A stretch of 64,000 bases of DNA from Branchipolynoe longqiensis (lineage: Eukaryota; Annelida; Polychaeta; Phyllodocida; Polynoidae), in contig CM059198.1 of NCBI GenBank assembly GCA_030323885.1, forward strand, positions 13,368,462 to 13,432,461, written 5' to 3'. The notes under the pieces were generated by a model that was not told the DNA's origin, did no database searches, and was given only the letters and a program-made list of their open reading frames with translations. The translations under genes were made by a program, and so were the position numbers. Of this stretch, positions 10,067-21,051 are shown in pieces (position 1 is the first letter of the stretch; the number at the start of each line of letters is the position of its first letter).

Positions 10067-11953
10067 GTGGCCTCTAAAACCACACAAACTGTAAGCAACT
10101 TTGTGGCTGGCAATATTAATAACCAAATTCTTGAATGGAACAAAATTACCAGTGACCAAGATATTTTAAATATAGTTAAAGGTGTTCAAATTCCCTTCAT
10201 ACAAATTCCGGTACAAGGGAGAGTTCCTTTTCCCTATAAAATTGAACCACTGGAACGAGATGCACTAACTGAACAGGTACAAAAATTCTTTGATAAAGGA
10301 ATTATACAAAAAGTAACACACTGCCCAGGAGAGTTTATTTCAAACATCTTCTCAAGACCAAAACCTAACGGGGACGTACGAATGATCCTGGATTTAACGA
10401 CCCTTAATAAAATGATCGAATATCGACATTTTAAAATGTTCTCGCTAGATACGGCACAAGATCTGATTACACCAGATGCGTGGATGGCTAGTGTTGACTT
10501 ACAAGATGCATACTACACGGTTCCCATAGCGGAACAACACCGGAAATTTCTCCGCTTTCTTTGGAATGACCAACTCTATGAGTTTACCTGCATGCCGAAT
10601 GGCTTAGCTTGTGCCCCTCGTTTGTTCACTAAACTGCTAAAGCCTGTTTTCTCAGTTATGGCGCGGAATGGTCACATAATGTTCCCTTACATAGATGATT
10701 CCTTTATAATGGCGTCAACACAAATTGATTGTGTAAACGCAGTTTTGGATTTATGTGCATTACTCACTAAATTAGGGTTTTATGTACATCCACATAAGTC
10801 AGTGATTAAACCAACAAAACAACTAAAATGTTTAGGGTTTATCCTTGATACACGGTCCCTCACAGTGTCGATAACAGAACAGAAACTAACTAAGTTGATG
10901 ACCACAGCGACCCAGCTTCTTAAGTTACCGAAACCTAAGATTAGACAGGTCGCAGTCCTTATCGGGATAATGATATCTTATGCACCCGCTATTCTATACG
11001 GGAAAGCCCATATTAAATCTCTAGAAATAGATCAAAATTTAGCGTTAGCACAAACTAAAGGCAATTTTGAACGAAAGATGTTTATTTCTGAAGAAGGGTT
11101 ACAGGATATTGGATGGTGGATGCAACATATAGCAAATTCACCATATCCAATCCGCATGGCAGAACCAAATACAGTAATTACCACTGACGCTTCGCTAGAA
11201 GGTTGGGGAGCCCATCGAGATGGGGTGGCAACAGGAGGTAGATGGCTAGATGATGAAAGGTCAGACCACATTAATGCGCTAGAATTGCGTGCTATTTATC
11301 TGGGCCTACGTAGCTTAGTAAAGATAACTAAATCACAAGTTTGAATACTAACTGATAACACTACTGCTATGGCATATATCCGTAACATGGGTGGAACCAA
11401 ATCAAAGCCTTGCAATCAGTTATCTAAACTGATTTGGAACTGGGCACAGGCTCAACAAGTCTGGCTGACTGTAGCGCATATCCCAGGATCACAAAATACA
11501 CTTGCAGACCATAAGAGTAGAAAATTCCATGACCATTTAGAATGGTCCCTCTCTACACCTTTGTTTAACTTCATTTGTGCAAAATGGGGTACACCTAAAG
11601 TTGACTTGTTTGCATCACGAAACAATAACAAGTTGCCCTGTTATGTTTCTTGGCATCCCGAACCGGATGCTTGGAAAGTTGATGCATTTGCTATTACCTG
11701 GGCAAATAATTATTTCTATATTTTCCCACCATTTAGCATTATCAGCCGAGTGGTGAGAAAAATCAGCATGGAGGGGACACATGCCATACTGATTGTGCCC
11801 GATTGGGACACGCAACCTTGGCTGCCAGCAGTTTCACAACTGGCAAAAGAACATATACGATTCCCAAGAAAACCCGGGAACCTAACGCACCACGGACCGC
11901 TAGTGGTTCACGGCGACGTGTCAGCGACACCCCTATTGGCATTCCTTTTCTAA
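10067..11953 (+). pseudogene. DIRS reverse transcriptase - RNase H - methyltransferase-like ORF with one internal stop
   Basis: One frame throughout, broken only by TGA at 11342-11344. RT: 'SVDLQDAYYTVPI' near residue 142 and the active-site 'YIDDSFIMAS' at about 208. RNase H: 'TTDASLEGWGAH' near 370, 'LELRAIYLGL', then after the stop 'LTDNTTAMAYI' and 'HIPGSQNTLADHKSR'. The last part ('VDLFASRNNNKLPCYVSW', 'YIFPPFSIISRVVRKI') is the Dam-like methyltransferase region known from DIRS1-type elements. The frame is open upstream of 10067 (a GTG), so the true start is earlier and overlaps gag. It copies element RNA into DNA. One base change would account for the stop. Confidence 0.9.
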
Positions 11954-12912
11954 GGAAACAGCTACAGCAATTTGGGTTGGATAAAATTACTGAAGACAGG
12001 ATAGTAGCCGATGCATGGAGGCCAGGAACTGTCAAAATGTACACAACATATTTAAAGAAATGGGGTGTACATTGTTTGCTAATGAAAGTCAAGCCAACAA
12101 ATCCAACAATTGCACAAGTAGCCCGTTTTCTTCGTTCTCTAGAGGATGAGGAACTAGGGTTTGGGGCGGTTAATGCGGCTAGATGCGCGTTATCAATTAT
12201 ATTACCTAGAATTGAGGGCGAAACAGTTGGTAAACATTATGTCCTTCATTATCTACTTCGGTCAATTTATCAAAGGAATCCTCCAAAACCAAAGTATAGT
12301 CGCTTTTGGGATGTTTCTATAGTATTTAAGTTGTTTCAGGCTTGGCCTCACAACTCTTTGTTAGATATAAAACAATTAGGTTTTAAGGTCGCGGTCTTGT
12401 TACTATTAGTAGCGGGACACAGAGGACAAACGATTGTTGCTTTAACCTTAACTGGATTAGAAATAGACAAGAAACAAGCTACGTTTGATTTAGCACGATT
12501 GCTCAAATCGAACACATTAGGTGACCCTTTATCTACGGTTCACTTAGACTATTTCCCAAATGATCGGAAATTATGTGTTGTGTCAGCCATACGGGCTTAT
12601 ATATCCAAGACAAAGGACTTACGTGCATCACAACAACTATTAGTGAGCTTCATAAAGCCACATAAGGCAATTTCAAGAGACACCCTTGCCAGATGGACAA
12701 TCACGGTGTTGAAATTGGCTGGAGTGGATACGGGCAAATACTCTTCCCACTCAACCAGAGGTGCCATGGTGTCCAAGGCACGTTTGGTCGGCATTTCTGT
12801 AAAAAGAATACTAGCGCATGCAGGCTGGAAGACGGCTAAGTCGTTTGCAAAACATTACAACAAACGACTAGAAAAGCCTACCGGCATTGCAAAGCGCCTG
12901 CTCACCAACTAA
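11803..12912 (+). CDS. DIRS tyrosine recombinase (integrase)
   Basis: An intact 369-codon frame; its first ~50 codons overlap the end of the previous ORF, so the true start may lie slightly downstream. All catalytic positions are visible: Arg207 in 'GHRGQT', His316 and Arg319 in 'HSTRGA', His339/Trp342 in 'HAGW', and Tyr352 in 'KHYNK'. An N-terminal helical region (about 60-160) fits the SAM-like DNA-binding half. Members of this family insert circular DNA intermediates by site-specific recombination without a target duplication. Confidence 0.93.
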   Translation: MGHATLAASSFTTGKRTYTIPKKTREPNAPRTASGSRRRVSDTPIGIPFLRKQLQQFGLDKITEDRIVADAWRPGTVKMYTTYLKKWGVHCLLMKVKPTNPTIAQVARFLRSLEDEELGFGAVNAARCALSIILPRIEGETVGKHYVLHYLLRSIYQRNPPKPKYSRFWDVSIVFKLFQAWPHNSLLDIKQLGFKVAVLLLLVAGHRGQTIVALTLTGLEIDKKQATFDLARLLKSNTLGDPLSTVHLDYFPNDRKLCVVSAIRAYISKTKDLRASQQLLVSFIKPHKAISRDTLARWTITVLKLAGVDTGKYSSHSTRGAMVSKARLVGISVKRILAHAGWKTAKSFAKHYNKRLEKPTGIAKRLLTN

Positions 12913-13028
12913 CAAGAATAGGTGAGAACAAAAACTTTGAATGATACAATTACTAATACAATGACACATAAACATGTTATAATAAGAATGAATGATATTA
13001 AGGATAAAAATGAATTATGTAAAAGTCT
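12913..13028 (+). other. DIRS 3' untranslated segment
   Basis: AT-rich, without coding content, between the recombinase stop and the ICR. Confidence 0.6.
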
Positions 13029-13160
13029 CCCTAGCCTGAGGCTAGCCTGAGGCTGTATACCGAGGTAAAATAGTATAGTTATACGAGTCTTACCTGGGTA
13101 TAGATGATGGATAACTGTTGTTTTCCCGAGGTATAAGCCTCGGGTAGACGTGGGCTAGGG
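13029..13160 (+). repeat. DIRS internal complementary region (ICR)
   Basis: Two parts. 13029-13070 is the reverse complement of the element's left end (7997-8035). 13071-13160 is the reverse complement of its right end (13296-13385). The two outer ends are therefore joined head to tail in one internal template. Confidence 0.92.
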
Positions 13161-13268
13161 CCCGCCCACCACGCCCTACCACGTCTATCCCGTTGGTGTA
13201 CCATTACGGGAAAATCATAGTATCCATTGTATTAAAGATCATTTTTATCCTGAATAAGTAGGTAAAGA

Positions 13269-13383
13269 TTGCTGGACCCGGATGTGCTTCCTTCTCCCTA
13301 GCCCACGTCTACCCGAGGCTTATACCTCGGGAAAACAACAGTTATCCATCATCTATACCCAGGTAAGACTCGTATAACTATAC

Positions 13384-13385
<2 letters not shown>
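13269..13385 (+). repeat. DIRS right (inverted) terminal repeat
   Basis: Starts TTGCTGGACCCGGATGTGC, the inverse of 8046-8064, and runs through 'GCCCACGTCTACCCGAGG' to the outer end, which is complementary to 13071-13160. The spacer 13161-13268 is unique. Confidence 0.9.
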
Positions 13386-13414
<29 letters not shown>

Positions 13415-13900
13415 GTATGTGTGTATATGCACATGCACATATACTGTGTGGTGGATACACCACACAGAGAGAAATCCCACTCTGCACCCACACCCACACC
13501 CACCTCCAGTGGCCATCCTTGTCTAGACTGCTAAAACAACAACCCATCTGCCTGTGTGTATATTGGAGTAATGGCTTATATGATGCCACACATCATGATT
13601 TGTTCATATTGTTGGTTATTTCTCATTAACTATGTCCAGGATTTTGATTCTAAGAAAAATACTTGATTAAATAGACCATGGTGGTTTACCAGTAAAAATG
13701 ACTAATTCCAGAATACAAACAGCACAATGTTATAGGAAAAATAAGATTGTCTCTTTATTTTAATGTAGTTTTAATGAAATATTATGAACATACTATCCAC
13801 AGTAGCATTTTCTTCATAGAAACTTTGAAGAGCTACTTACACCCATGCTAATGATATATTTTGTTAGGTTCCATCCTCAATATTAAAGTAGTGGCAGACT
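13383..13900. other. TA/TG microsatellite and a small perfect hairpin; otherwise empty
   Basis: (TA)n/(TG)n occupies about 13383-13430. 13444-13467 is a perfect 10-bp stem with a GATA loop (CTGTGTGGTG/CACCACACAG). The rest to 13900 shows no coding signal. Confidence 0.7.
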
Positions 13901-13989
13901 GTGAGAGTTCACCCCTACTTGTTTCTATATGTAAACTGTCTTGGTTTTTCAAAACGTCTTGCTTTCTCAAGACGTTTTGAAATCCAAGA

Positions 13990-14620
13990 CGTGGCCCCTA
14001 CCTGGTTTTGGCCGAATATGGATAAGCAAATTGAGGATAAAGTCAGTTGGTGTGACACTTGCCAAAACATCCTGAAAAATTTGCATCACGACCCATTGAT
14101 AAATCACCCGATCGCCTGTCAACCGTATGAACAAATTGGTGCAGACTTGTTTGAGTTAGACCATAAGAATTACCTGATAACTGTGGATTACTACACAAAA
14201 TATCCAGAGGTGACGCTGTTGGGCAATACGTCGTCAGTCACTGTTATTAGCGCATTGAAGGATAATTTTGCAAGGCACGGTATTCCTAGTCAGGTCATTT
14301 CGGACAATGGTCCACAGTTTAAGAGCCATGAGTATAGGGAGTTTACGCAGCACTATGGTTTTAAGGCCGTATATTCCAGTCCGGAGTATCCCTCTAGCAA
14401 TGGGCAGATAGAACAGTTTGTGCAGACTGTTAAGGACATGTTAAAGACGTGCGAGAAGACTGGGTCTGATTTTCAGTTAGCTTTGCTGAATTATCGTAAC
14501 ACTCCACTGCCCGTCCTGAATGCATCTCCAGCTCAGCTGCTCATGAGCAGAAGGTTGAGGGGCAGCGGAGTCAGAAAGCATTTTATGACCGGAAGTGTGG
14601 TAAGCCGCACAAACCTATGA
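13990..14620 (+). pseudogene. Gypsy integrase fragment
   Basis: Only the second half of the H2C2 zinc region remains ('WCDTCQN'). The DDE core is complete: 'DLFELDHKNYLITVDYYTKYPE', 'ISDNGPQF', 'SSNGQIEQFVQ'. Then 'LLNYRNTPLPVLNASPAQLLMSRR', which matches the other two gypsy elements here. After about 14570 the frame shifts; C-terminal integrase sequence ('KPMKVGD', 'NHAGEWKK') continues in other frames to about 14815. A perfect inverted repeat CAAAACGTCTTG/CAAGACGTTTTG lies just upstream, near 13951-13980. Confidence 0.85.
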
Positions 14621-15186
14621 AAGTCGGAGATAAAACAAAATACAAGAATCATGCTGGGGAATGGAAAAAGGTGTTATTTTGGGCCGGACTGGTGTTTCTG
14701 GGAGAGAATATCAAATTTTGAACGTGTCAGGTCATATGTTGTATCGGAACCGGGTGCAGATTATTAGGGCGCCTGTGGGGGGGGCGGCCGGAACTGGTCC
14801 GGCAGACGCAAACTAGGTCAGCGTCATTGCCGAATGTAAACAGTGTGGCTAATCTAAGTAGGTCAGGTCGGCTGATTAGGCCGGTGAGCAGGTTAGACTT
14901 GTAGTAGTTCAGTGTGGATTGGGTATGTACACATATAACATGTGCATGTAGGATTAAGTTGTATTTTCAGCTGTATTGTTGTTATTTGATATGTGATGGA
15001 CAGTTTATGACGTGAGGCATTACGGCCAGACATTTGATGGACTTCAGTGCCATAGGGCACTCGGACATTTGCAAGGACTTGTGTTTCAGTTAAGTACGCA
15101 TATATGATATTGTGTATTTGTTTGACTGTTATTTTTGCATGGTTATTTTGAAACATTTTATGTTTCAGAAATACTTTGAGGGGGGA

Positions 15187-15377
15187 TGTGATATATGCGT
15201 AATAGACGTATAGGTATGTGGCTAATATATGTTAACGAGATGCAGAGTTTGAGACAAAGGAATATGCTAATGTAATGACGTCATGGAAAGTTTAGCCGGC
15301 GGGTCAAGCGAGTCCTAGGTCATGAATAAACCATTCAGTATCCAGAAGTCAAAGTGTTCAGACGTCATACTTTCACA
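15187..15377 (+). repeat. 3' LTR of gypsy #3
   Basis: 191 bp, TGTGATATATG...ACTTTCACA, directly after the polypurine tract. It contains AATAAA near 15324. The 5' partner is not in the window. Confidence 0.75.
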
Positions 15378-15749
15378 ATCCTTAGGGACAACAAAAATCC
15401 CATGGATGCACTGAGGCTTGGTCTCAACGACTGAGATGCTACCATCCGCAATCTCATCCCTGAGTTTCCTGTCAATGATGGCTCTCTCCCATGCCATTTC
15501 CCGTTTGCTCCTGACACTATCATAAGTCATATCAAAGTCGGCGTCTATTGCCCGAAGCCAACCACAATGCCAGTGAGTATGTAGGCCCATTGGGGGTCCT
15601 CCGCCCCCCACTGGAAGCTTTCCGAAAAAATTTGAAAAGATTTGAGCTGACTCACCAGCCCCAATTTTATAGACACAGGTGCAGCGGCCCATGGCACAGC
15701 TATCAGTCACCATAAAGCTTGCAACCTCCCCAGATAGGCGCTCTGTCAT
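15378..15749 (-). pseudogene. Ngaro-like Pol, pre-RT domain fragment
   Basis: Contains 'TDSCAMGRCTCVYKIGAG' (C-x4-C-x-C), 'RKLRDEIADGSISVVE' and 'CIHGIFVVPKD'. The same blocks occur in the same order in the pol ORFs at 44235-45188 and 60577-61137. The reading frame continues 20-odd codons past 15378 into the gypsy LTR, which is not homologous. Function of the Cys-rich block is unknown. Confidence 0.7.
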
Positions 15750-16330
15750 TGTTACACGTCTAAGTTACCACCAGCTGATCTAACACTTATTATGTCATTA
15801 TCCCGGATCAGGTGTCCTGCGTCAACCTCGACCACGTGAACAGCCCCTTCAGCGCGACCAGCTGTGGCGCTTACATATCTATCCCTTAATTGGATAGCCT
15901 CGTACTTTGGTGCCCCGTTAGTTTGACCACCTAGAAAGGTCATATCCTCTCGCCAATTACTAACTCGATCTGTACTAGCTATGCTCTCGGTTAAACCTAC
16001 GTCTACACCACTTGAGGCCACCCCACCCACCCCTGATCACCTTCAAAGATCAATTTGTTGGGGGCTGGAACATGGTTATCAAGACTCAAGTGGGCACAAT
16101 CACCTGCAAAGGTTGTATTCAAGCTAAAAATGGTTCGAGCGACTGGCAATTTGGGCCGGCTCGGCACCGGAAGTGACGGTGGCGCCAACAGATGGAGCAA
16201 ATCGTATATCATAGAAGCAAATAAATAAGTAAATAATAATAATAAATATTAAAAGGGAGCACCGCCAATCTATATACATATAATGCTTATATTCCACATT
16301 ACAGTATATATATGTTATATATACATGCAC
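15378..16330 (-). mobile_element. Truncated Ngaro-like element (copy e)
   Basis: Minus strand: a 5' A-type terminus at about 16130-16330, short disrupted frames at 15752-16212, then the pre-RT region of pol, cut off at 15378 by the gypsy #3 LTR. RT, RNase H and recombinase are absent. Confidence 0.65.
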
Positions 16331-17029
16331 TAGCCCCGTTAAACCAAGCTCGGTTAAACCAAACGATCGTTTTTTGTTGTTGTAAATATAGTTTATTCAT
16401 TGAATAAAGTCTTTTGTCAGCGCCATGGCACTGGTTTTCCAGCCATGTGACAATACAGTTATTTACAATATATGCACATGTAGTCTGATATCGTCACCAG
16501 CAGCCAGCCCAAATCAGGTGAAATAACAATATCAAACATTCAAAGAGTTACATATGGTATAGTTTGACAATTCACATACAAAAATAGCAGTTATATGTTG
16601 TAATCCTACACACTTGATACATACATGTGTGTTGATTAGACCTTTACATTACAGAGTGGTTAGGTGCATAGTTTCCCTTCATAGGTTCGTATGCCTACTA
16701 TGTTCTGAACTGCAAAACTATCATGTTGGAGTTAACATTTTGAGATGGAGTGAGTGTTAGTAGAATGGTTTGTTTATTCTGTTAGATAGAGTGTGGTTAG
16801 CTTATAGGGGTATGCTTAAAAGGGTAATACCTCAGGTGTGTTTTTTGACTACATGAAGTAGTTTGAGTAAGTAGGTTGTTAGTAATGATGGGATAAACAA
16901 TGCTTGGAGGATTGTACATTTCACTCATTTAGTAGTCTAGTACAGACTTTATTCGTGTCTATGTTTATACAAAGACCGCATAATCCCAAGATGGCTCGGC
17001 GAATCCAAACATTTTTCGGCGGCCCGCCA

Positions 17030-17203
17030 AAATACTCCCATTTATCATATAAAAAAGTTGGTTAAACCAAAGTTGGTTAATCCAAATTATCGGTTAATCC
17101 AAACAAAATTGTCAGGCCTCAGGCCACTTCCAGTATGGTTAAACCAAACTTCCATGTGGTTATAAGGTCATCTGAGACTTTTTTATATGATAAATGGTAG
17201 TAT
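17030..17203. mobile_element. ~173-bp MITE with 30-bp inverted repeats
   Basis: 17030-17059 (starts AAAATACTCCCATTTATC) and 17172-17201 are inverted copies differing at one base. The inverted second copy of the host repeat at 50770-50790 lacks this segment, which supports insertion. Confidence 0.65.
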
Positions 17204-17215
17204 TTTGCCAGTGTA

Positions 17216-17346
17216 GGACGTTCAAAACACTACCCTGTTCAGAACACTACCGTAGTGTTTTAACCTTGGTTGAAAACACTACTGTTAAGTTCAAAACACT
17301 ACCCATACATACGTTGAAAACACTACCCAAGTTCAAAACACTCATG
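17216..17346. repeat. 'GTTCAAAACACTACC' minisatellite
   Basis: About seven units of 'TTCAAAACACTAC' or 'TTGAAAACACTAC', 17-25 bp apart. The reverse complement array is at 50640-50770. Confidence 0.8.
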
Positions 17347-17360
17347 ACATGGCAGGAGCA

Positions 17361-18380
17361 TAAAGTATACAACCAAATTATATTTATTTTAATACATGTA
17401 ATTTTCAGTTCAATGGGTAGAATTTTAGATGAACTATAGTGAGTCTAAAATGACCTTTTGATGGTGCCTAACGATGCATTTCCACCAGCCTGGTTCGCTC
17501 TATTGGGATACCTACCCCTAGGGGGTAGCACGGGACAAGACACCGCCCGTAAGGGAAAAAACAACTATCTCAAAAACTGTGAATGCCATGAGGCTGGTTC
17601 ATCTTCAGCTGATAGGCCATGGGATGTACTCCTGTAGGATACTTCATCAAATAGTGTTGCAGGAGTCACAAGGGGGGCCAGAGCCCTTTCTGCAAAAGTT
17701 ATTAAGGGGGGCATCTTACCCCATGCCTGGGCCAAGATGCCCCCTCCTTGGGGCAAATGGCCCACCAGGGGGCATCTTGCCCCATTCCTTCAATTGATGC
17801 ATAAACACAACACATCAAGCAAAATTATTGGTCTTTTAATGCCCAGGCAAAGTCTCATTATTATTGTCATGCAAGGCCATGGTAGGCCTAAGAGCCTAAC
17901 CTATAACCTAGCCTATGACCTACCATAGGGCCTAGGAATACAGTTCACATGAAACAGGTCCTGTATCTAGATAGACATCAAATGAATTTATTCCCATATA
18001 TGTTTAAATACAATACTGGTTACCAAAAATGTGACAAATGTACGCAGAAACCATTGTTCAGACTCACTGAAAGGCTTTCAATTAGCTGACAGTACCTTCA
18101 AGAAAATAAAGTTGCCATCTAATATAGGCAAATGTTAAATAGGATTTAGCATGTTAGAATGACAGCACTTATTGTTTTGTTTGTTGTAACGTTCGTCACT
18201 AAGACTAAGAGGACACCAAGAATGATTTCTTTTTAAAAGAACATTATTTCATCAGCAATAAAAGCTATGCTAAACAATAATTTGATTGTTATTGCCATGA
18301 TTAGTGTCACTGAAAGTGAAACTGAAGGAAAACATGGTGATTTTATTTATTAGTGCTATCCTGTGTGTAGAGACAACAAG
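17361..18380. other. Non-coding; one G/C-rich inverted repeat
   Basis: 'GGGGGGCATCTT' and 'AAGATGCCCCCT' (about 17704-17742) form an inverted repeat, and a further 'GGGGGCATCTTGCCCC' follows. No coding signal otherwise. Confidence 0.5.
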
Positions 18381-18506
18381 TGAACGCCACGACAACCAGG
18401 ACACAAGTGGTTTATTATTAGTTCCTCTCTCCGCGCTTCACGTGACCCTCACTCGGGCTACCCACTCTATCGCCCACACGCAACATCTGGTATTACATAT
18501 ATTACA
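18381..18506 (-). repeat. 3' LTR of gypsy #1
   Basis: 126 bp, TGAACGCC...ATATTACA on plus. Next to it at 18507-18535 is a T-rich run that reads as the polypurine tract on minus. Confidence 0.92.
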
Positions 18507-18535
18507 TCTCCCTTCTTTTTTTTTTTTAAAAGAGA

Positions 18536-19167
18536 AACAGAGAAACTGTGTGTCAATTAACAATGAAATAACATTCTTATTGTACTAACATAATGGTAAC
18601 AGAATATTGTGCCACATCTTCGGTCTGTCGTCAAGTTTGTTATCTATGCCGAGTTATATCAGTAATTAACATGGTATAAAGTTCTTACGACTAACATGAA
18701 AAAACAAACTATGAATAGTAGACATATAAAGAAAACAAATGCAGGAGAACAAATAAACCCCAAATAAACAAAATGATTATAGTAAAGACCATACATGGAT
18801 TGTCTGTGTGTATTCTGGTCTGACTTGCTAACGTCTTGGTTTGTTGCGGATTATTACGAATGGTTACAATTTTTATTTTTATATTGCTCGTTTAACACAT
18901 CTAATAATTGGTTTCAATGTCTGAAATACTTATTTCTATGTTAGTCAAACAAATACTTTCAATCATACAATTTCGTTGTACACGTGGTTGGCAATTCTGC
19001 TTTGACGGTGTCAATTGTTTCTTCGTGCCGTGGCAGACTATTTTTGTGTTAGTTGATACTATCATGGTAGTCGCCCCCTTGGCAGGTCAAGCTGCACTGC
19101 ACGGCATTGGATTGTTATTCAGCTAACACTCAGTTGTCGCCGGCTACACTAATTACTCCTATTAATA
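18536..19167. other. Gypsy #1 3' untranslated region
   Basis: Lies between the integrase stop and the polypurine tract. No coding signal. Confidence 0.5.
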
Positions 19168-21051
19168 TCATTTGACTTCAGTCACGCCTAATCGATCTGG
19201 TTTCTGGCATGTTCGTCCGACCCTGGTTACATAACCATTTACTTTGGGTCGGTTATTACTTACTAATTGGTGTGATGCACGTTTGTCATGTATCATTTCT
19301 TTATCAATTTGCATGTTTGGAATTTTGAACAAATGAATTCGATTTCTTCTTAGTATTTTCCCGTTACTGGTTTGTATTTCATAGTCACGTGAGTTTGGGT
19401 AGTTTGCTTTTGTTATTCGTCCGGTTGACCATTTACCCTCATGTGTTTTATACCGAATTTGAATATGTACGCTTAATTGTTTGTGTGGTTTTGCTGCGTG
19501 TTTGTTGTAGTAATTTCGTTGTTTCTCTTGAATTTTCTTGAAGTCATCGACTTTCGACTTTTGTACTTCAGGTTTTAATTGTCTGTCAATCGTAGGTAAT
19601 TTTGAATTTAACCTTCTGCTCATTAGCAATTGAGCTGGTGATGCATTTAGCGTTTCCAAAGGCGTGTAATGGTAGTTTAGAAGCGCCAAGTTGTAGTTCA
19701 TGTTACTGGCTAGTGCTTTTTTTATTAACTTTTTTACGGTCTGCACGTAGCGTTCCACTTGCGCATTACTTTGCGGGTAGTGGGGATTGGAAGTGATATG
19801 TTTGAAATCATATTCTGTTTCAAAGTTACGAAATTCACTACTGCTGAATTGTGGACCATGGTCCGATATTAATATTTTTGGTATTCCATGTATACCGAAA
19901 ATTTCTGAGAGTGCTTTAATTACATTCGCTGAACTTGTCGAATTTAATTGACGTATTTCAGGGAATTTGGAATAGTAGTCAATGACAATTAGAAATGTTT
20001 TGTGTTCTATTTCAAAAAGGTCTGTTCCTACTTTCTCGAATGGCTTGTTGGGAATGTGATGGGAAATCATAGGCTCTGCATGAGGCGTATTTCTGTATTG
20101 CTGGCAAATGACACACTGGCTTACTTTATCTTGTATTTGTTTACTCCTTTCCGGCCAGAACATGTGGTCCCGTGCAAATAGCTTGCACTTAACAATTCCC
20201 ATGTGCGTTTCGTGTACTAATTCCAAAACTACTGGGCGCAACGCATGTGGTATGACAATTTGGCTGCGTTTCAGTAGAACATTGTTACTGAAGGTTATAT
20301 CGTCTCGAAATCCGTAAAAAGGTCTTACGTCATTAGACAGGTTTATGTTACTCGTTGGCCATCCCTCATTTACTATTTTGACAATTTTTTGCAGAGTTTC
20401 GTCAGTTTTTGTTTCTAGTTCAATACGTTTTAACAGGGCGCGAGACACGTCGATACTTGCTACTGACATACTTTTGTTGAACAGGTTATGTGACTCAGTA
20501 CTTGCACCGTGCGCTCTTGACAAGGCATCTGCAAAATACCTTTCAGATCCGTCAATATGTTTTTCAACTATATCATAGTTTTGCAGCCGCATTCGCATGC
20601 GCTGCATACGAGCTGACAACAAATGTAATGGTTTACTCATGATTCTTACCAGTGGTTTATGGTCTGTTTCAATCAAAATTAGTTTACCAAACACATATTC
20701 ATGGAACTTAACACACCCGAAACATATGGCTAACAACTCTTTTTCGATAACCGCGTAATTGGACTGTGTCTCGTCTAGAGCTTTTGACGCCATGGCCACT
20801 GGCCTGCTGTTTTGGAACAATGTGGCACCTAACCCGGATTTCGATGCGTCAACTTGAATTGTAATAGGTTCTTTTACATCGTAATAGTTTAGAACTGGGG
20901 CAGTTATCAGTAACTTTTTTAATAAGGCAAACGATTGGTCCTGCTCATATTGCCAGTGCCATGCCGTATTTTTTCCTAGCACTGTTCGCAATGGTTTGGT
21001 TATTTCCGAGAATTTGGGTATAAATTTGCTCACGTAGCCTACCATTCCCAA
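19168..21051 (-). pseudogene. Gypsy #1 Pol: RNase H and integrase
   Basis: 627 codons without a stop. RNase H: 'VDASKSGLGATLFQ', 'YAVIEKELLA', 'ETDHKPL', 'FADALSRAHG'. Integrase: H2C2 finger ('HETHMGIVKCKLFARDHMFW...CVICQ'), 'GTDLFEIEHKTFLIVIDYY', 'ISDHGPQF' (His where Asn is usual), 'SNAQVERYVQ'. A chromodomain-free C-terminus with 'GKWSTGRI' and 'LRRNRIHLFK' follows. The upstream RT is in another frame, overlapping at 20945-21051. It copies and inserts the element; this copy is inactive because it is split. Confidence 0.92.

Larger units (their letters stand above)
7997..13385 (+). mobile_element. Full-length DIRS-type tyrosine-recombinase retrotransposon
   Basis: 5,389 bp. Order: left terminal repeat, leader, gag, RT-RNase H-methyltransferase-like ORF, tyrosine recombinase, internal complementary region (ICR), inverted right terminal repeat. 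The two ends share ~34 bp in inverted orientation (8031-8064 against 13269-13300). Their differing outer parts are each copied, in reverse complement, side by side in the ICR at 13029-13160. That is the diagnostic DIRS-1 layout, used to rebuild the ends through a circular intermediate. No target duplication is expected. Lesions: stop codons around 9575-9597 in gag and one in-frame TGA at 11342. Confidence 0.93.
13950..15377 (+). mobile_element. 5'-truncated Ty3/gypsy element (#3) with complete 3' LTR
   Basis: Integrase fragment, frameshifted C-terminus, polypurine tract (GAGGGGGGA ending at 15186) and a 3' LTR at 15187-15377 that begins TGTGA and ends TCACA. Everything 5' of the integrase zinc region is missing. 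The LTR abuts a Ngaro-like ORF exactly where that ORF's homology stops, so it appears to have inserted into that element. Confidence 0.85.
16331..17360. repeat. Composite DNA-transposon repeat (pogo-like ends, inner MITE, AAACACTAC units)
   Basis: Several 'GGTTAAACCAA' and 'GGTTAATCCAAAC' boxes (16350-16372, 17050-17130) resemble pogo/Tigger terminal repeats. 'TTTTTCGGCGGCCCGCC' at 17013-17029 and the AAACACTAC array also occur, inverted, at 50640-50840. Between 16372 and 16985 is extra sequence not in that second copy. It includes 'TTTATTCATTGAATAAAG' and 'TTTTGTCAGCGCCATGGCACTGGT' near 16390-16435, which resembles the repeat starting near 31490. Confidence 0.6.
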
